Below, one piece after another: positions 26,953 through 34,965 of a stretch of 64,000 nt of DNA. Within the stretch, counting starts at the first letter, position 1. Every line of letters starts with the position of its first letter. The DNA is from DASUBV01 sp963725175 (GTDB lineage: Bacteria; Actinomycetota; Actinomycetes; Streptosporangiales; Streptosporangiaceae), in assembly GCA_963725175.1 (NCBI GenBank), contig CAVRXH010000006.1, forward strand, positions 6,882,001 to 6,946,000, read 5' to 3'. The position numbers were made by a program, and so were the translations under genes. The notes under the pieces are model-generated. The model ran no database searches and was not told the origin of the DNA. It saw only the letters and a program-made list of their open reading frames with translations.

Positions 26953-28191
26953 TCAGCTTCCCGGCCCGGTCAGGATCGGCCTGGACAGCGGCCCGGCCTC
27001 GGTGACCAGCCTCATGGTCCGCGCGCGGCTGACGATGCGGGCCCGGATATCCACCAGGATCTCGCCGAGGACCATCTCGAAGTCCTCGATCGAGGTCAGG
27101 TCCTCCCGGTATGCCCGCGCGCCGCCGTCCTTCCAGTTGCCCAGGAAGGCATACAGCTTGAGCCTGGTGTCCTGCGGCACGCCCTCCGCGGCGTCCGGGT
27201 GATCGCCGGGCACCAGGATGGCGGAGTTTCCCGAGCGGATGGTGTCGAGCCTGGCGAACAGGCCCGCGTAGGCCGGCAGCTCCACCGACCACGGGTCCAC
27301 GATCACCACGACCAGCTCCATCCGGCGCCGCGCCTCCTCAAGCAGCGCGAAGAGAGACTCATCGGCTGGCAGCAGCCCCGACAGCATGTTCTGGCTGTTG
27401 GCCACGCCCTGCGCGCGCAGCGCGATCGGATCCGTGCAGGCGGGGTAGAACGGGCTCCAGTCGGTGTAGTCGTCGCCGTAGCCGTCGAGAACCGCGCGGA
27501 TAGCCTCCATCTCCGCCCGGCGCGCGGCGGCCACGACGAACCGGACGTTCTTCGGCCCGCCCGTGCGAGTTCCCTCCGGGGTCCTCGGCTGCGCGCGGCC
27601 ATCGGCCGCGGTGAACGCGCTCGGCTGGCTGAGCAGGTCCGGCACCGGCGACGGCGGCACCTGGTGCCTGGCCGCGGCGACGAGCTGCAGCGCGAACCCC
27701 TCAAGGAAGTCCTTGTACTGGCTCTCGTACCTGGTGTTCATCATCAGGGTGCGCAGGCCGTGCTCCCGGTACTCCGCGCTGAACTGGTCTCGCGTGTGCT
27801 GCAGGTGCCTTGCCGCCGCCGGCAGCTCCTGGACCGGGGGGATCCACCAGACCGGCAGGATGACCTCCGGCCGCGTCCCCGATGCCTGGTGCACGGCGTG
27901 CAGCCGCTCGGAGAAGACGTGCCATTCCTGGCCGCAGGCGTGACTGGTGAAGTAGTTCGGCGAGTAGAACGGCACGAACACCGAGCAGGTCCCGAGCGCC
28001 GCGCCCGTGGTATGCGGCCAGCTGGCCCCGGTGGGCTGCTCGCGGTCGAGGAAGCCCGTTAACCCGAGCGCACGCCCGCCGCGGAAGCTGACCTCGTTGC
28101 TGAGCTGGTCGAAGAAGGTGTCAAGGAGGGGGTCCTGCGAGCCCCGCACGTACACGTCAGCGCGCGCGTAGCTGAGGAAGAACTGCGGCAT
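26953..28191 (-). CDS. FxsC-like TIR protein
   Basis: 412 residues. The N-terminal domain begins PQFFLSYARAD and includes FLDREQPTGASWP, CSVFVPFYSPNYFTSHACG and QEWHVF, which is the FxsC pattern; the cysteine-rich CGQE (Glu89) falls where NAD-cleaving TIR domains have their catalytic glutamate, so activity is possible but unproven. The C-terminal half (VRFVVAAARRAEMEAIRAVL, LVVVIVDPWSVELPAYAGLF) also follows FxsC proteins. The FxSxx-COOH system normally includes FxsA, the radical SAM protein FxsB and a TPR/KGGTGR protein; neither FxsA nor FxsB is visible here. First gene of the operon, start ATG 28191. Confidence 0.88.
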   Translation of the reverse strand: MPQFFLSYARADVYVRGSQDPLLDTFFDQLSNEVSFRGGRALGLTGFLDREQPTGASWPHTTGAALGTCSVFVPFYSPNYFTSHACGQEWHVFSERLHAVHQASGTRPEVILPVWWIPPVQELPAAARHLQHTRDQFSAEYREHGLRTLMMNTRYESQYKDFLEGFALQLVAAARHQVPPSPVPDLLSQPSAFTAADGRAQPRTPEGTRTGGPKNVRFVVAAARRAEMEAIRAVLDGYGDDYTDWSPFYPACTDPIALRAQGVANSQNMLSGLLPADESLFALLEEARRRMELVVVIVDPWSVELPAYAGLFARLDTIRSGNSAILVPGDHPDAAEGVPQDTRLKLYAFLGNWKDGGARAYREDLTSIEDFEMVLGEILVDIRARIVSRARTMRLVTEAGPLSRPILTGPGS

Positions 28192-28412
28192 CTGACCTCA
28201 CCCTAGGACCGGCAGCTCACAGCCGCCCGGCCAGGACACCCCGGCGTGCGGAACATGCTGGCACCACTAGTACCACAAGGCACAAGTCAAGCAAGGCCGG
28301 TCAGGCCATCAGCCCGGCCGATCCGAGGCTGCGGGGCGCCGGGGCCGCGGCTCTCGGACGGGGTAGGAACAGTCAGGTCAGGCGGGCCGGACGGGGGAGG
28401 GGGCGCGGCGCC

Positions 28413-30046
28413 ATGACCGGATCGCCGGCGGCTGACCTGGTTGTCCGCAATGCGCGGGTGTGCACGATGGACCCGGCGCTGCCGTGGGCGCAGGCCGTGG
28501 CCGTGCGCGGCGGCAGGATCTCGTGGACCGGCGGCGACGCGCGGGCAGCCGGGCAGCCGGGCTGGCCGGGCCGGGCACCGAGGTGATCGACGCCGGGGGT
28601 CGGCTGGTGCTGCCCGGCTTCATCGACAGCCACAGCCACGTCCGGCTCGGGGCCGACGCGCAGTGCGTCCAGCTCACCGGCGCCAGGTCGGTGGCGCAGG
28701 TGCGGGCGCGGGTCGCGGCCTGGCTGGGCGAGCACCCCGACGCCGGATGGGTGGAGGGCGAAGGGCTGGACAATCCAGCGGTGCGGCTGGGCCCGGCCGA
28801 CCTGGAGACGGTGACCGGCGGCCGCCCGGCGTTCCTCTTCGACTACAGCGGTCACGGCGCGTGGCTGAACCGTGCGGCGATGGACCGCCTGGGCATCGGC
28901 CCGGCGTCCGAACGGGTGCCGTTCGGCGTCGTGGGGCGCGATCCCGGCAGCGGGGAGCCGACCGGCTTCCTGTCCGGGTTCGCGACGATGGGGCTGGCCG
29001 GCGAGGGGTTCCGCGCGCTGGCCAGGGTGCTGCCATGGGCCGGCGAGGACCGGCGGTACCGGCGGCTGGCCGCCAGCCTGCGCGAGGCGGTCCGGTGCGG
29101 GATCACCACCGTGGTCGAGCCGCAGAGCGGCCTGGACGACCTGTCCCTCTACCAGCGCGCACGCGAGGAAGGGCTGCTGGCGACCCGGCTGATCGCCGCC
29201 TTGTACCTGCCGCCGGGCGCGAGCCTGGACGCGCTGGCGGAGTTCGACGAGGCGCGGCGCCGCTACGACGACGACCGGCTGCGGGCCGGGCCGGTCAAGC
29301 TCTACATCGACGACGTGATCGAGCAGCACACCGCCGCGCTGTTCGGGCCGTACGCCGACGCGCCCGGCACCAGCGGCGGCACCTTCTATGACCCCGGGGA
29401 GTTCGCCGGCCTGGTGACCGAGCTGGACGCCCGCCGCTTCCAGGTGCTGATCCACGCGGTGGGGGACCGGGGCGTGCACGTGGCGCTGGACGCGATCGAC
29501 CGCGCCCGCCAGGTCAACGGCCCCCGCGACGCCCGGCACCAGCTCGTGCACATCGAGCTGGCGGCGGCCGGGGACCTGCCCAGGTTCGCCGAGCTCGGCG
29601 TGACCGCGTGCATGCAGCCCAGGCACTGCGCCGCCGACGTCGGGGGCGCCGAGTGGCGGGCCGCCGCCGGCCCGGCCAGGTGGCCGCTGGCCTGGCCGGC
29701 CGCCAGCCTGCACCGGGCCGGGGCGCCGCTCGCCTTCTCCAGCGACTGGAACGTGGCCGAGATGGACCCGCTGCTCGGCATCTACACCGCGCTGACGCGG
29801 CGCGACCTGGCCGGCGGCGAGCCCTTCGTCCCCGAGCAGGCTGTCGGACTGCACACCGCGATCAGCGGGTACACGACCGGCGGCGCATACGCCAATTTCT
29901 GCGAGAACGATCGCGGCAGTCTTACCCCCGGCAAGGCCGCCGACCTGATCGTGCTGTCTGACGACCTGTTCGGGCTGGATCCCGCCCAGATCAGGGACTG
30001 CCGGGTCGACCTGACCATGATCGGGGGACAAGTTCAGTCCTGGTGA
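28413..30046 (+). pseudogene. Amidohydrolase (YtcJ-like), frame broken by 8-bp duplication
   Basis: From ATG 28413 the frame encodes the normal N-terminus (DLVVRNARVCTMDPALPWAQ, AVAVRGGRISWTGG) and stops at 28586. The remaining 490 residues (GTEVIDAGGRLVLPGFIDSH, the metal-binding DSHSH, later ALYLPPGASLDALAEFDEAR and FSSDWNVAEMDPLLGIYTAL) lie in another frame to 30046. The octamer cagccggg occurs twice in tandem at 28546-28561; deleting one copy joins the frames as RAAGLAGPGTEV. The protein belongs to the Amidohydro_3 family, metal-dependent hydrolases of unknown substrate. Real slippage mutation or sequence error are both possible. Confidence 0.85.
28546..28561 (+). repeat. Tandem 8-bp duplication (cagccggg x2)
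   Basis: Two perfect copies of cagccggg lie head to tail, followed by the related ctggccggg. The second copy shifts the amidohydrolase frame; a single copy would keep it open. Confidence 0.9.
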
Positions 30047-30329
30047 GGTCACCGGAGGCCTGCTCGACCAGCCGCCGGGCGCGGGCGATGCCAGATCCGG
30101 GAGCGGCCCGGGCCGCGCGGGCCGCGCGGGCCGGGCGGGCGCGCACGGCCCGCGCACTGCGGGCGGGCTCAGGGCGGACCTGGATCGTCCGCGTGGCGTC
30201 CCGCCCGGCCCGGCCGCTGACCTGCTCCCTCGGCCCCACGGTGATGTTCGTGTCCAGGGTCAGCAGCCGGAGGCCGAGCAGCCGGGCAAGGACCCGGCCC
30301 CGGATGACCACGGCATCGTCTGGCGGCAT
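29991..30329 (-). CDS. Small hypothetical protein, Arg/Ala-rich C-terminus
   Basis: 112 residues starting MPPDDAVVIRGRVLARLLGL and continuing RLLTLDTNITVGP, then a low-complexity Ala/Arg/Pro stretch. It starts 1 bp after the stop of the preceding small gene, which supports an operon, but overlaps the 3' end of the opposite amidohydrolase by about 55 bp. I do not recognise a family. The N-terminal third looks coding; the rest may be an artefact of GC-rich sequence. Confidence 0.35.
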   Translation of the reverse strand: MPPDDAVVIRGRVLARLLGLRLLTLDTNITVGPREQVSGRAGRDATRTIQVRPEPARSARAVRARPARAARAARAAPGSGIARARRLVEQASGDLTRTELVPRSWSGRPGSP

Positions 30330-30330
30330 C

Positions 30331-30513
30331 TCAGGAACTGCGGCTGGCGCGGCGCAGGGATGACACCGCCGCGCTGGCGAGGGTCACCGCCGCCGCGCCG
30401 CCAGCGGCGGTCAGCGCCAGCTTGCCGGTCCGCCGCGTCCCGTCGCTCGTCGCCGCGGTCTGTGCCATCTCCCTGACCCGGTCCCAGCCGCTCTTTCGCT
30501 GCATGAACCACAT
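30331..30513 (-). CDS. Small hypothetical protein with one hydrophobic segment
   Basis: 60 residues: a charged start (MWFMQRKSGWDRVREMAQTA) then KLALTAAGGAAAVTLASAAV, long enough for a single membrane helix, and a basic tail. A gaggcgaat-type stretch precedes the ATG. It follows the coiled-coil gene by 15 bp in the same direction. Function unknown. Confidence 0.6.
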   Translation of the reverse strand: MWFMQRKSGWDRVREMAQTAATSDGTRRTGKLALTAAGGAAAVTLASAAVSSLRRASRSS

Positions 30514-30528
30514 ATTCGCCTCCCCCCG

Positions 30529-31437
30529 TCAGCTACTGGTGCTCGCACCGCGCCGGGCCGGCGCCGTGCGTCGTGCCGCCGTCGCGCGCCGCCGCTGCGG
30601 ACCACCTGGTGACTGTCCGCTGCGCGTCGTGCCGCCGGACTTCCCGGCCGTCTTCGCGGCCGACTTCGGGCGCTTGCCCTGGGTTGGCCGCTGGCGCTGT
30701 GTCGTCTGCTGGCGCTGTGTTGCCCGCTGGCGCTGCCGGGGGACCGGCGGCGATTCCCTGGCGGTGCGCTGCGCCTGATCGTGGCCGTGGCCCGACAGCC
30801 GGTCAGCGTCGCGGCCGGCCTGCCTGGCGATCTCCTGCGCCGTTCCCGACACCCGGCTGGCCAGTTCCCTGGCCTGGCTGAGCGCGCTGTCGGCTTCGCC
30901 GATGGCCTCGGTGGCCTGCTCGCGCGCCCGCTCGGCACGGTGCTCCTGGGCCTGGATGCGATCGGCCGCCTCGGCCTCCGCCTCGGTGACGGCCCGCCGG
31001 GTCTGCTCCTCGCCGGCCTCCTGCTCGTGCTGGACCTGCTGCTCGGCCGCCGCCGCTAGCTGCGCCAGGCGCTCCTCCCAGCTCTTGACCGTCTCCGCGA
31101 CGCGGGTAACGGCCCGCTGTTCGGCCTGGCGGCGAACCCGCTCGACCCGCTTCTCCTCCTCGCGCGCCACCCGCGCGGCTTCCTGGGCGGTGCCCCGTGC
31201 CTCCTCGGCCAGCGCCACCGCGCGCTCTTCCTGCTCGCTGGCGTAATCGGCCGCCGCGTCCGCCCGTTTCAGCAGGGCTTCCAGGGAGTCCTTGCCGCCC
31301 GATGGCCGGGCCGCCGAAGCCGCCTGGCGGGCCGGGCGCGCCGCCTTGCCCATCAGCCATGCCGCGTTCTCCGGAAGCTCGGTGAGGCCGGCTGCCATCA
31401 TTCGCGGCAGGCCTGAGAGGCGTGCCTTCCTCGTCAT
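30529..31437 (-). CDS. Coiled-coil protein with basic C-terminal tail, unknown
   Basis: 302 residues from ATG 31437, chosen because a strong gggggagag ribosome binding site lies just upstream; the frame is open 60 bp further. Residues about 50-225 are rich in Glu, Ala, Arg and Gln with a heptad-like pattern (RAREQATEAIGEADSAL), predicting a long coiled coil. The last 90 residues are very basic and low in complexity (Arg/Gln/Thr/Ser/Pro), resembling nucleic-acid-binding tails. The N-terminus is hydrophobic-amphipathic (GLPRMMAAGLTELPENAAWL). It heads a possible operon with two smaller genes. No family recognised; a structural or nucleoid-binding role would fit but is speculative. Confidence 0.75.
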   Translation of the reverse strand: MTRKARLSGLPRMMAAGLTELPENAAWLMGKAARPARQAASAARPSGGKDSLEALLKRADAAADYASEQEERAVALAEEARGTAQEAARVAREEEKRVERVRRQAEQRAVTRVAETVKSWEERLAQLAAAAEQQVQHEQEAGEEQTRRAVTEAEAEAADRIQAQEHRAERAREQATEAIGEADSALSQARELASRVSGTAQEIARQAGRDADRLSGHGHDQAQRTARESPPVPRQRQRATQRQQTTQRQRPTQGKRPKSAAKTAGKSGGTTRSGQSPGGPQRRRATAARRTAPARRGASTSS

Positions 31438-31619
31438 CAGTGCTCTCCCCCCGAGGGCCTGAACATCCCCGATCTTCACTGCCGGCGTCCTGGACACGAT
31501 GCCTACCCGCTCTCAGCAGGCGCTAAGCCGGGCGTTCGGAGCTTTCGGGCCGTTCCCGATCGGCCGGGTTCCCCGCGCCCCTGGGCCCAGACAGAAACGG
31601 TAAATGCGCTGATAACTGG

Positions 31620-32009
31620 CTATGCGTCCCGGTGGCTGACACCGCCGAGCTCGCCCGCGATGTCGGCCGGGGCGCGCATCCGCCAGGCGTCGGTCACCAG
31701 CTCGGCCAGCCGCCCGGCGTCCACCCGCGCCAGCCGCAGCATCACCAGCGGCCAGCCGTCGTAGCCGCGCGTCGTGAAGAAGACGTCAGGCTCGCCCAGC
31801 AGCAGCGCCTGCTTCTCCGCCTCGTCGCCCACGTACAGCACGGCGATATCGGTGCGGATGCCCCGCGGCTCGCCCGGCCGGCGCTCCGGATAGGACCACA
31901 CGAACCCCCTGCCACCCACCCGGAAGTCGAAGCCGTCGCTGTCGATCTCCTCCACCTGCGGCAGCCCCAGCGCGACCCGCCGCACATCCTCCTCGTCAGC
32001 CACCGCCAC
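31620..32009 (-). CDS. MmcQ/YjbR family protein
   Basis: About 129 residues from GTG 32009 (VAVADEEDVRRVALGLPQVE); an ATG at 32090 would add an unlikely Pro/Arg leader. The pattern of an N-terminal helix ending LPQVEE, then DGFDFRVGGRGFVWSYPE, DVFFTTRGYDGWPLVMLRL and the closing helix of a MAPADIA-like segment is typical of the MmcQ/YjbR fold, small double-wing DNA-binding-like proteins of uncertain role. It stands alone between the coiled-coil genes and the HEPN patch. Confidence 0.85.
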   Translation of the reverse strand: MAVADEEDVRRVALGLPQVEEIDSDGFDFRVGGRGFVWSYPERRPGEPRGIRTDIAVLYVGDEAEKQALLLGEPDVFFTTRGYDGWPLVMLRLARVDAGRLAELVTDAWRMRAPADIAGELGGVSHRDA

Positions 32010-32216
32010 TCCCGGCTCGACCAGCGCCGTCCCCGGCCGGACGGCGCACGCCGGCCAGGCTAACAGCGGGTCACGACAGTGGGATTGCATCGCTGGCGCG
32101 AGTACCGGGCAACCTCCCGACCTGGTCTGGACGAGATGGCCGGCACCAACTGCGGAGGGGCATCGTCCCGTTACGTCCTGGTGCTACCGTTACCTCTGCC
32201 GAGGATCGCACTCAGT

Positions 32217-32664
32217 ATGAGACAGGGCGCTAGTCCTCGACGAACCCATACCGCCTATCGTCGGGGGAGCAGGGCGCTGCCTCAATCATCTGACTTCCGT
32301 AATCTCGCGGACACAAGGGTTCGTGAGGCAAAGTTGCTTCTCAAAGGATCGGAGTGGTCAGGCGCTTACTATCTCGCAGGATATGCTGTTGAATGTGGAA
32401 TAAAAGCATGTCTGACCAAGAACCTGCAACCCTATCAAATGCCCGATAGGGAGTTTTCAAAAGGGTTTATCCATGATATTGAGAAACTATCGCAGATTGC
32501 ACAGATCGACGGCTCTAGGGGCTTGAATGCGCAAGCTGACTCTGATTTTGCGCTGAACTGGAGAGCCGGTACACGGATTGGACGGAGACGCAAGCGACCG
32601 AACTATATGAGGCAGTGACCGATGCAAATCATGGAGTGCTCCCGTGGCTGAGAAAATTCTGGTA
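32217..32664 (+). pseudogene. HEPN domain protein, frame broken
   Basis: A HEPN-type helical protein: DFRNLADTRVREAKLLLKG, then EWSGAYYLAGYAVECGIKAC and FIHDIEKLSQIAQI. The frame ends at 32618 in a non-homologous tail, but one base added to the ctggag run at 32559-32561 joins NW to ESRYTDWTETQATELYEAVT and DANHGVLPWLRKFW, the expected HEPN ending, with a TAA at 32662. The restored end overlaps the next gene by about 20 bp, as in coupled pairs. The start ATG 32217 is a guess. HEPN proteins are often RNases or toxins paired with an MNT nucleotidyltransferase, present 0.8 kb downstream. GC is clearly lower here than in flanking genes, suggesting acquisition. Confidence 0.75.
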
Positions 32665-33393
32665 ACCCAAGGGGATCTTGCTGACGGTGCGCGCCTCATA
32701 CAACAACTGGATCAGGCGGATTTTCCCGTTACGGCTGCTTTCTGGGCCTACGATCCAGCGCTGGAGCGGTGGCGCTTTATAATAGCTGCACCTGCCTCTG
32801 CGATCGAGTCTCTAGTCAGCGCGTATGGCGTCGTACAAAGGGTAATAAGTGAGAATGGGCTCGCAATTTCGCTCGACAGAGTTTCGCTGATCCCCGATAG
32901 CGACTCTACGCTTGCTAATCTTCAGGCATTGGGCAAGTCGGATGCGCAGGATGTAGTTGAGGTCTCGATCGGGCGCGCTGAGGTCGCAGGCATGGTTCTC
33001 GATGACATTCATGTATATAGAAGTGACGCGCTACGGTTTGAGCGAGCTGTGATTGCAGCCTTGCAGCGCATGCAGCCGTCAAACACGATCCTGCGACGAA
33101 ACGTTGGAGAAGCAGACGCGATACTCGATGATGGCGAACGACTCGTTATTGTCGAGATCAGGGATTTCACCAGACTTCTTGGGATTAGGGAAGTCTACCA
33201 GGCTGCGGGATTCCTGCGGGCCTACGAACGCACCTTCGGCAGGCCCGTTGCCGCAATGATCGTTTCGCGTAACGGCTTCTCGGTCAGCGCAATAGAAGAA
33301 GCGCAAAATTCTCGCATAAGCCTAGTTCAATGGGCGGGGCCAGAGGATGACCAGGTGCTCCGGCGCGCTTTGGAAGAAGCGCGTGCAGCTTGA
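32644..33393 (+). CDS. Unknown protein with PD-(D/E)XK-like C-terminus
   Basis: 249 residues from GTG 32644. I do not recognise the N-terminal half, which looks like a regular alpha/beta domain (ALERWRFIIAAPASAIESLV). The C-terminal half has GEADAILDDGERLVIVEIRD, in which an Asp, about 10-12 residues and Glu-x-Arg resemble the catalytic core of restriction-endonuclease-like folds with Lys replaced by Arg, followed by VYQAAGFLRAYERTFGRPVA and AAMIVSRNGFS. It overlaps the restored end of the HEPN gene, so the two were probably co-transcribed. Lower GC than neighbours. A nuclease or nuclease-derived domain is a hypothesis. Confidence 0.7.
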   Translation: MAEKILVTQGDLADGARLIQQLDQADFPVTAAFWAYDPALERWRFIIAAPASAIESLVSAYGVVQRVISENGLAISLDRVSLIPDSDSTLANLQALGKSDAQDVVEVSIGRAEVAGMVLDDIHVYRSDALRFERAVIAALQRMQPSNTILRRNVGEADAILDDGERLVIVEIRDFTRLLGIREVYQAAGFLRAYERTFGRPVAAMIVSRNGFSVSAIEEAQNSRISLVQWAGPEDDQVLRRALEEARAA

Positions 33394-33445
33394 ACTAAGG
33401 AGTTGCCTTTAGAGATGCCGTAGCGACGTGATCACGAGGTGAAAG

Positions 33446-33751
33446 TTGTCTGACCAAGTGTCCGGCCCGCTCCGCGCGCTGGTCGGTTCCAGGCGCGAGC
33501 AGGTGATGGCGATCGCAGCGCGCCATCACGCTAGCCGGGTTCGCCTTTTCGGCTCGGCTGCGCGCGGCGATGACAGACCCGACAGCGACATCGACTTTCT
33601 CGTTGACTTCGATCGGGACAGCTCCCTGTTCGACCTGATGCGCATGACGCGCGAACTCGAGACACTGCTGGGCCGCGCGGTGGACGTCGTCTCGGCTGGT
33701 GGGCTGAAAGGCCGCGACCGCGCCATCCTCGCGCAGTCGGTTGACCTGTGA
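33446..33751 (+). CDS. MNT-type nucleotidyltransferase
   Basis: 101 residues from TTG 33446, preceded by gaggtgaaag. It has the minimal polymerase-beta-type core: RLFGSAARGDDRPDSDIDFL with the GS and DxD motifs, followed by LFDLMRMTRELETLLGRAVD and VDVVSAGGLK. Such MNT proteins act as antitoxins of HEPN toxins by nucleotidylating (AMPylating) them. Its stop overlaps a GTG that opens a very short HepT-like remnant. Confidence 0.92.
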   Translation: MSDQVSGPLRALVGSRREQVMAIAARHHASRVRLFGSAARGDDRPDSDIDFLVDFDRDSSLFDLMRMTRELETLLGRAVDVVSAGGLKGRDRAILAQSVDL

Positions 33752-33804
33752 GCCGTCCCGACGATGAGCGCGTCGCTGCCATCCCAGCCGACGTGGAGAA
33801 CTAG
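33748..33804 (+). pseudogene. Possible truncated HepT (DUF86) remnant
   Basis: GTG 33748 overlaps the MNT stop (GTGA) and encodes only 18 residues, MSRPDDERVAAIPADVEN, before a TAG. The beginning resembles the start of DUF86/HepT toxins, and the overlap is the usual MNT-HepT arrangement. If correct, the toxin has been lost and only its first codons remain. Short length makes this tentative. Confidence 0.4.
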
Positions 33805-33813
33805 CATCCTCGG

Positions 33814-34158
33814 GTGAGCGACGAAGTAGAGCAGATCGAGCCCGCCGACCACGAGATAACTGAGGAATGGGTCCGCCTCACGGACGAGCCTGATGTCCGC
33901 GGCGTCGGAGCCAGCTACACGGATGTCGATGGCTGGGTGGTTGATGTCTTTGCGCAGGAGTTCTACCGGCAAGATCCGCTAGGAGTTGAGCTGCGCCAGC
34001 GAGTCCGCGAGGCGCTGCTAGCTGTTGAAGGAGTGACCGACGCCTATGAGCATGACACCGAGAGCTGGGGTGTCAGTGGCGCGCCTTCCGGTGAGGCTCT
34101 GACTCTGGCAGCTGCGAGCGTCGTGGATGAACTGGCCGACCGTCTGCGAGAAGGCTAA
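33814..34158 (+). CDS. Hypothetical acidic protein
   Basis: 114 residues from GTG 33814. Highly acidic, predicted soluble: EITEEWVRLTDEPDVRGVGA, DVDGWVVDVFAQEFYRQDPL and a C-terminal helix (ALTLAAASVVDELADRL). No family recognised. Size, acidity and position after an MNT gene would suit a small accessory or immunity protein, but this is only context. Confidence 0.65.
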   Translation: MSDEVEQIEPADHEITEEWVRLTDEPDVRGVGASYTDVDGWVVDVFAQEFYRQDPLGVELRQRVREALLAVEGVTDAYEHDTESWGVSGAPSGEALTLAAASVVDELADRLREG

Positions 34159-34181
34159 CCGGGCGCTGTGGCGGCCGGGGC

Positions 34182-34845
34182 TCAGGAATTCTCGTCAGCT
34201 CCGGCCGCCGGTCCGCCGGCGGGCTGCTCTGGCCCGCCGGCGGCTGCCTCTGCTTCTGCCTCGACGGCTTCGGCGGCGCGGTCGATGGCGCCCTCAAGCT
34301 CACTGAACAGCCGCCGGACGAACCCGCGGCCCTCGGCCGTCGTGACCTTCGGCAGCACCACCCGGCTGAGCCCGCGCGGGATCAGGTCGAGCGGCAGCAG
34401 CAGCGGCACGGCCAGGTACAGCGCCGGGGCGGCGATCAGGGTCGCCATCGCCAGGCCGATCGACCAGAGGCCGAAGGCGGCGAGGGTGCCGTGGCCGGCC
34501 GGGCTGCCGTCGGCCAGCCACACCAGGGAACGCAGCTCGGCGATTGTGAGCAGCACGAACACCACGAGCCACACGACGGCGCCGGCGATCGCCAGCACGC
34601 GCTCGATCGTGTGCAGCCGGGACAGCTTCGGCACGTCCTTGAAGTAGGAGAAGATCTCGGCTGCCGAGCCGCCGGCATCCAGGTCATGCTCCGCGCTGAA
34701 CTGCGCGAAGTCGCGTTCCCATCCGGGGTCGGGGCGCTGCCAGCCGGTCCCTGATGGAGCGGGCCTCGGCGCCCGCTGCCAGCGCGAAAATCGGGATCGA
34801 GACCGTCACGGCGGCGGCGAACCCATCGGTCATCTGCACGGGCAT
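34182..34845 (-). pseudogene. Hypothetical two-TM membrane protein, frame broken
   Basis: The longest intact frame (GTG 34634 to 34182) begins PKLSRLHTIERVLAIAGAVV and has two hydrophobic helices and an acidic Ala/Glu-rich tail. Upstream, the same frame continues as GWERDFAQFSAEHDLDAG and SAAEIFSYFKDVP without a start; a second frame from ATG 34845 (MPVQMTDGFAAAVTVSIPIF, then EARSIRDR) joins it if one C near 34745 is removed. The full protein would have a third, N-terminal hydrophobic segment and about 220 residues. No family recognised. Confidence 0.6.
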
Positions 34846-34915
34846 ACGGTGCTATATGCCCGCTTGTCCCGTCAACATTTCTATGGGCCTGAACGGGCGG
34901 CGCGGTGCCGGGCCA

Positions 34916-34955
34916 GCTCTCTGGGGCGGGTCCGTGCAGGCCCGCCCCAGAGAGC
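34916..34955 (-). terminator. Hairpin terminator downstream of secreted repeat gene
   Basis: A perfect 15-bp inverted repeat, gctctctggggcggg and cccgccccagagagc, with a 10-bp loop lies 11 bp beyond the stop of the minus-strand gene at 34966. There is no U-tract, as is common in actinomycetes. Confidence 0.75.
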
Positions 34956-34965
34956 AGTCAGGGGC

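Noticed and set aside
28267..28290. Promoter for the FxsC operon (ttgact and tactag on the minus strand)
   Set aside because: The two elements are only 12 bp apart, too close for a sigma-70-type promoter.
30043..30363. Plus-strand ORF after the amidohydrolase
   Set aside because: Arg/Ala low complexity, starts inside the stop region of the amidohydrolase without a binding site; the minus-strand alternative has better operon context.
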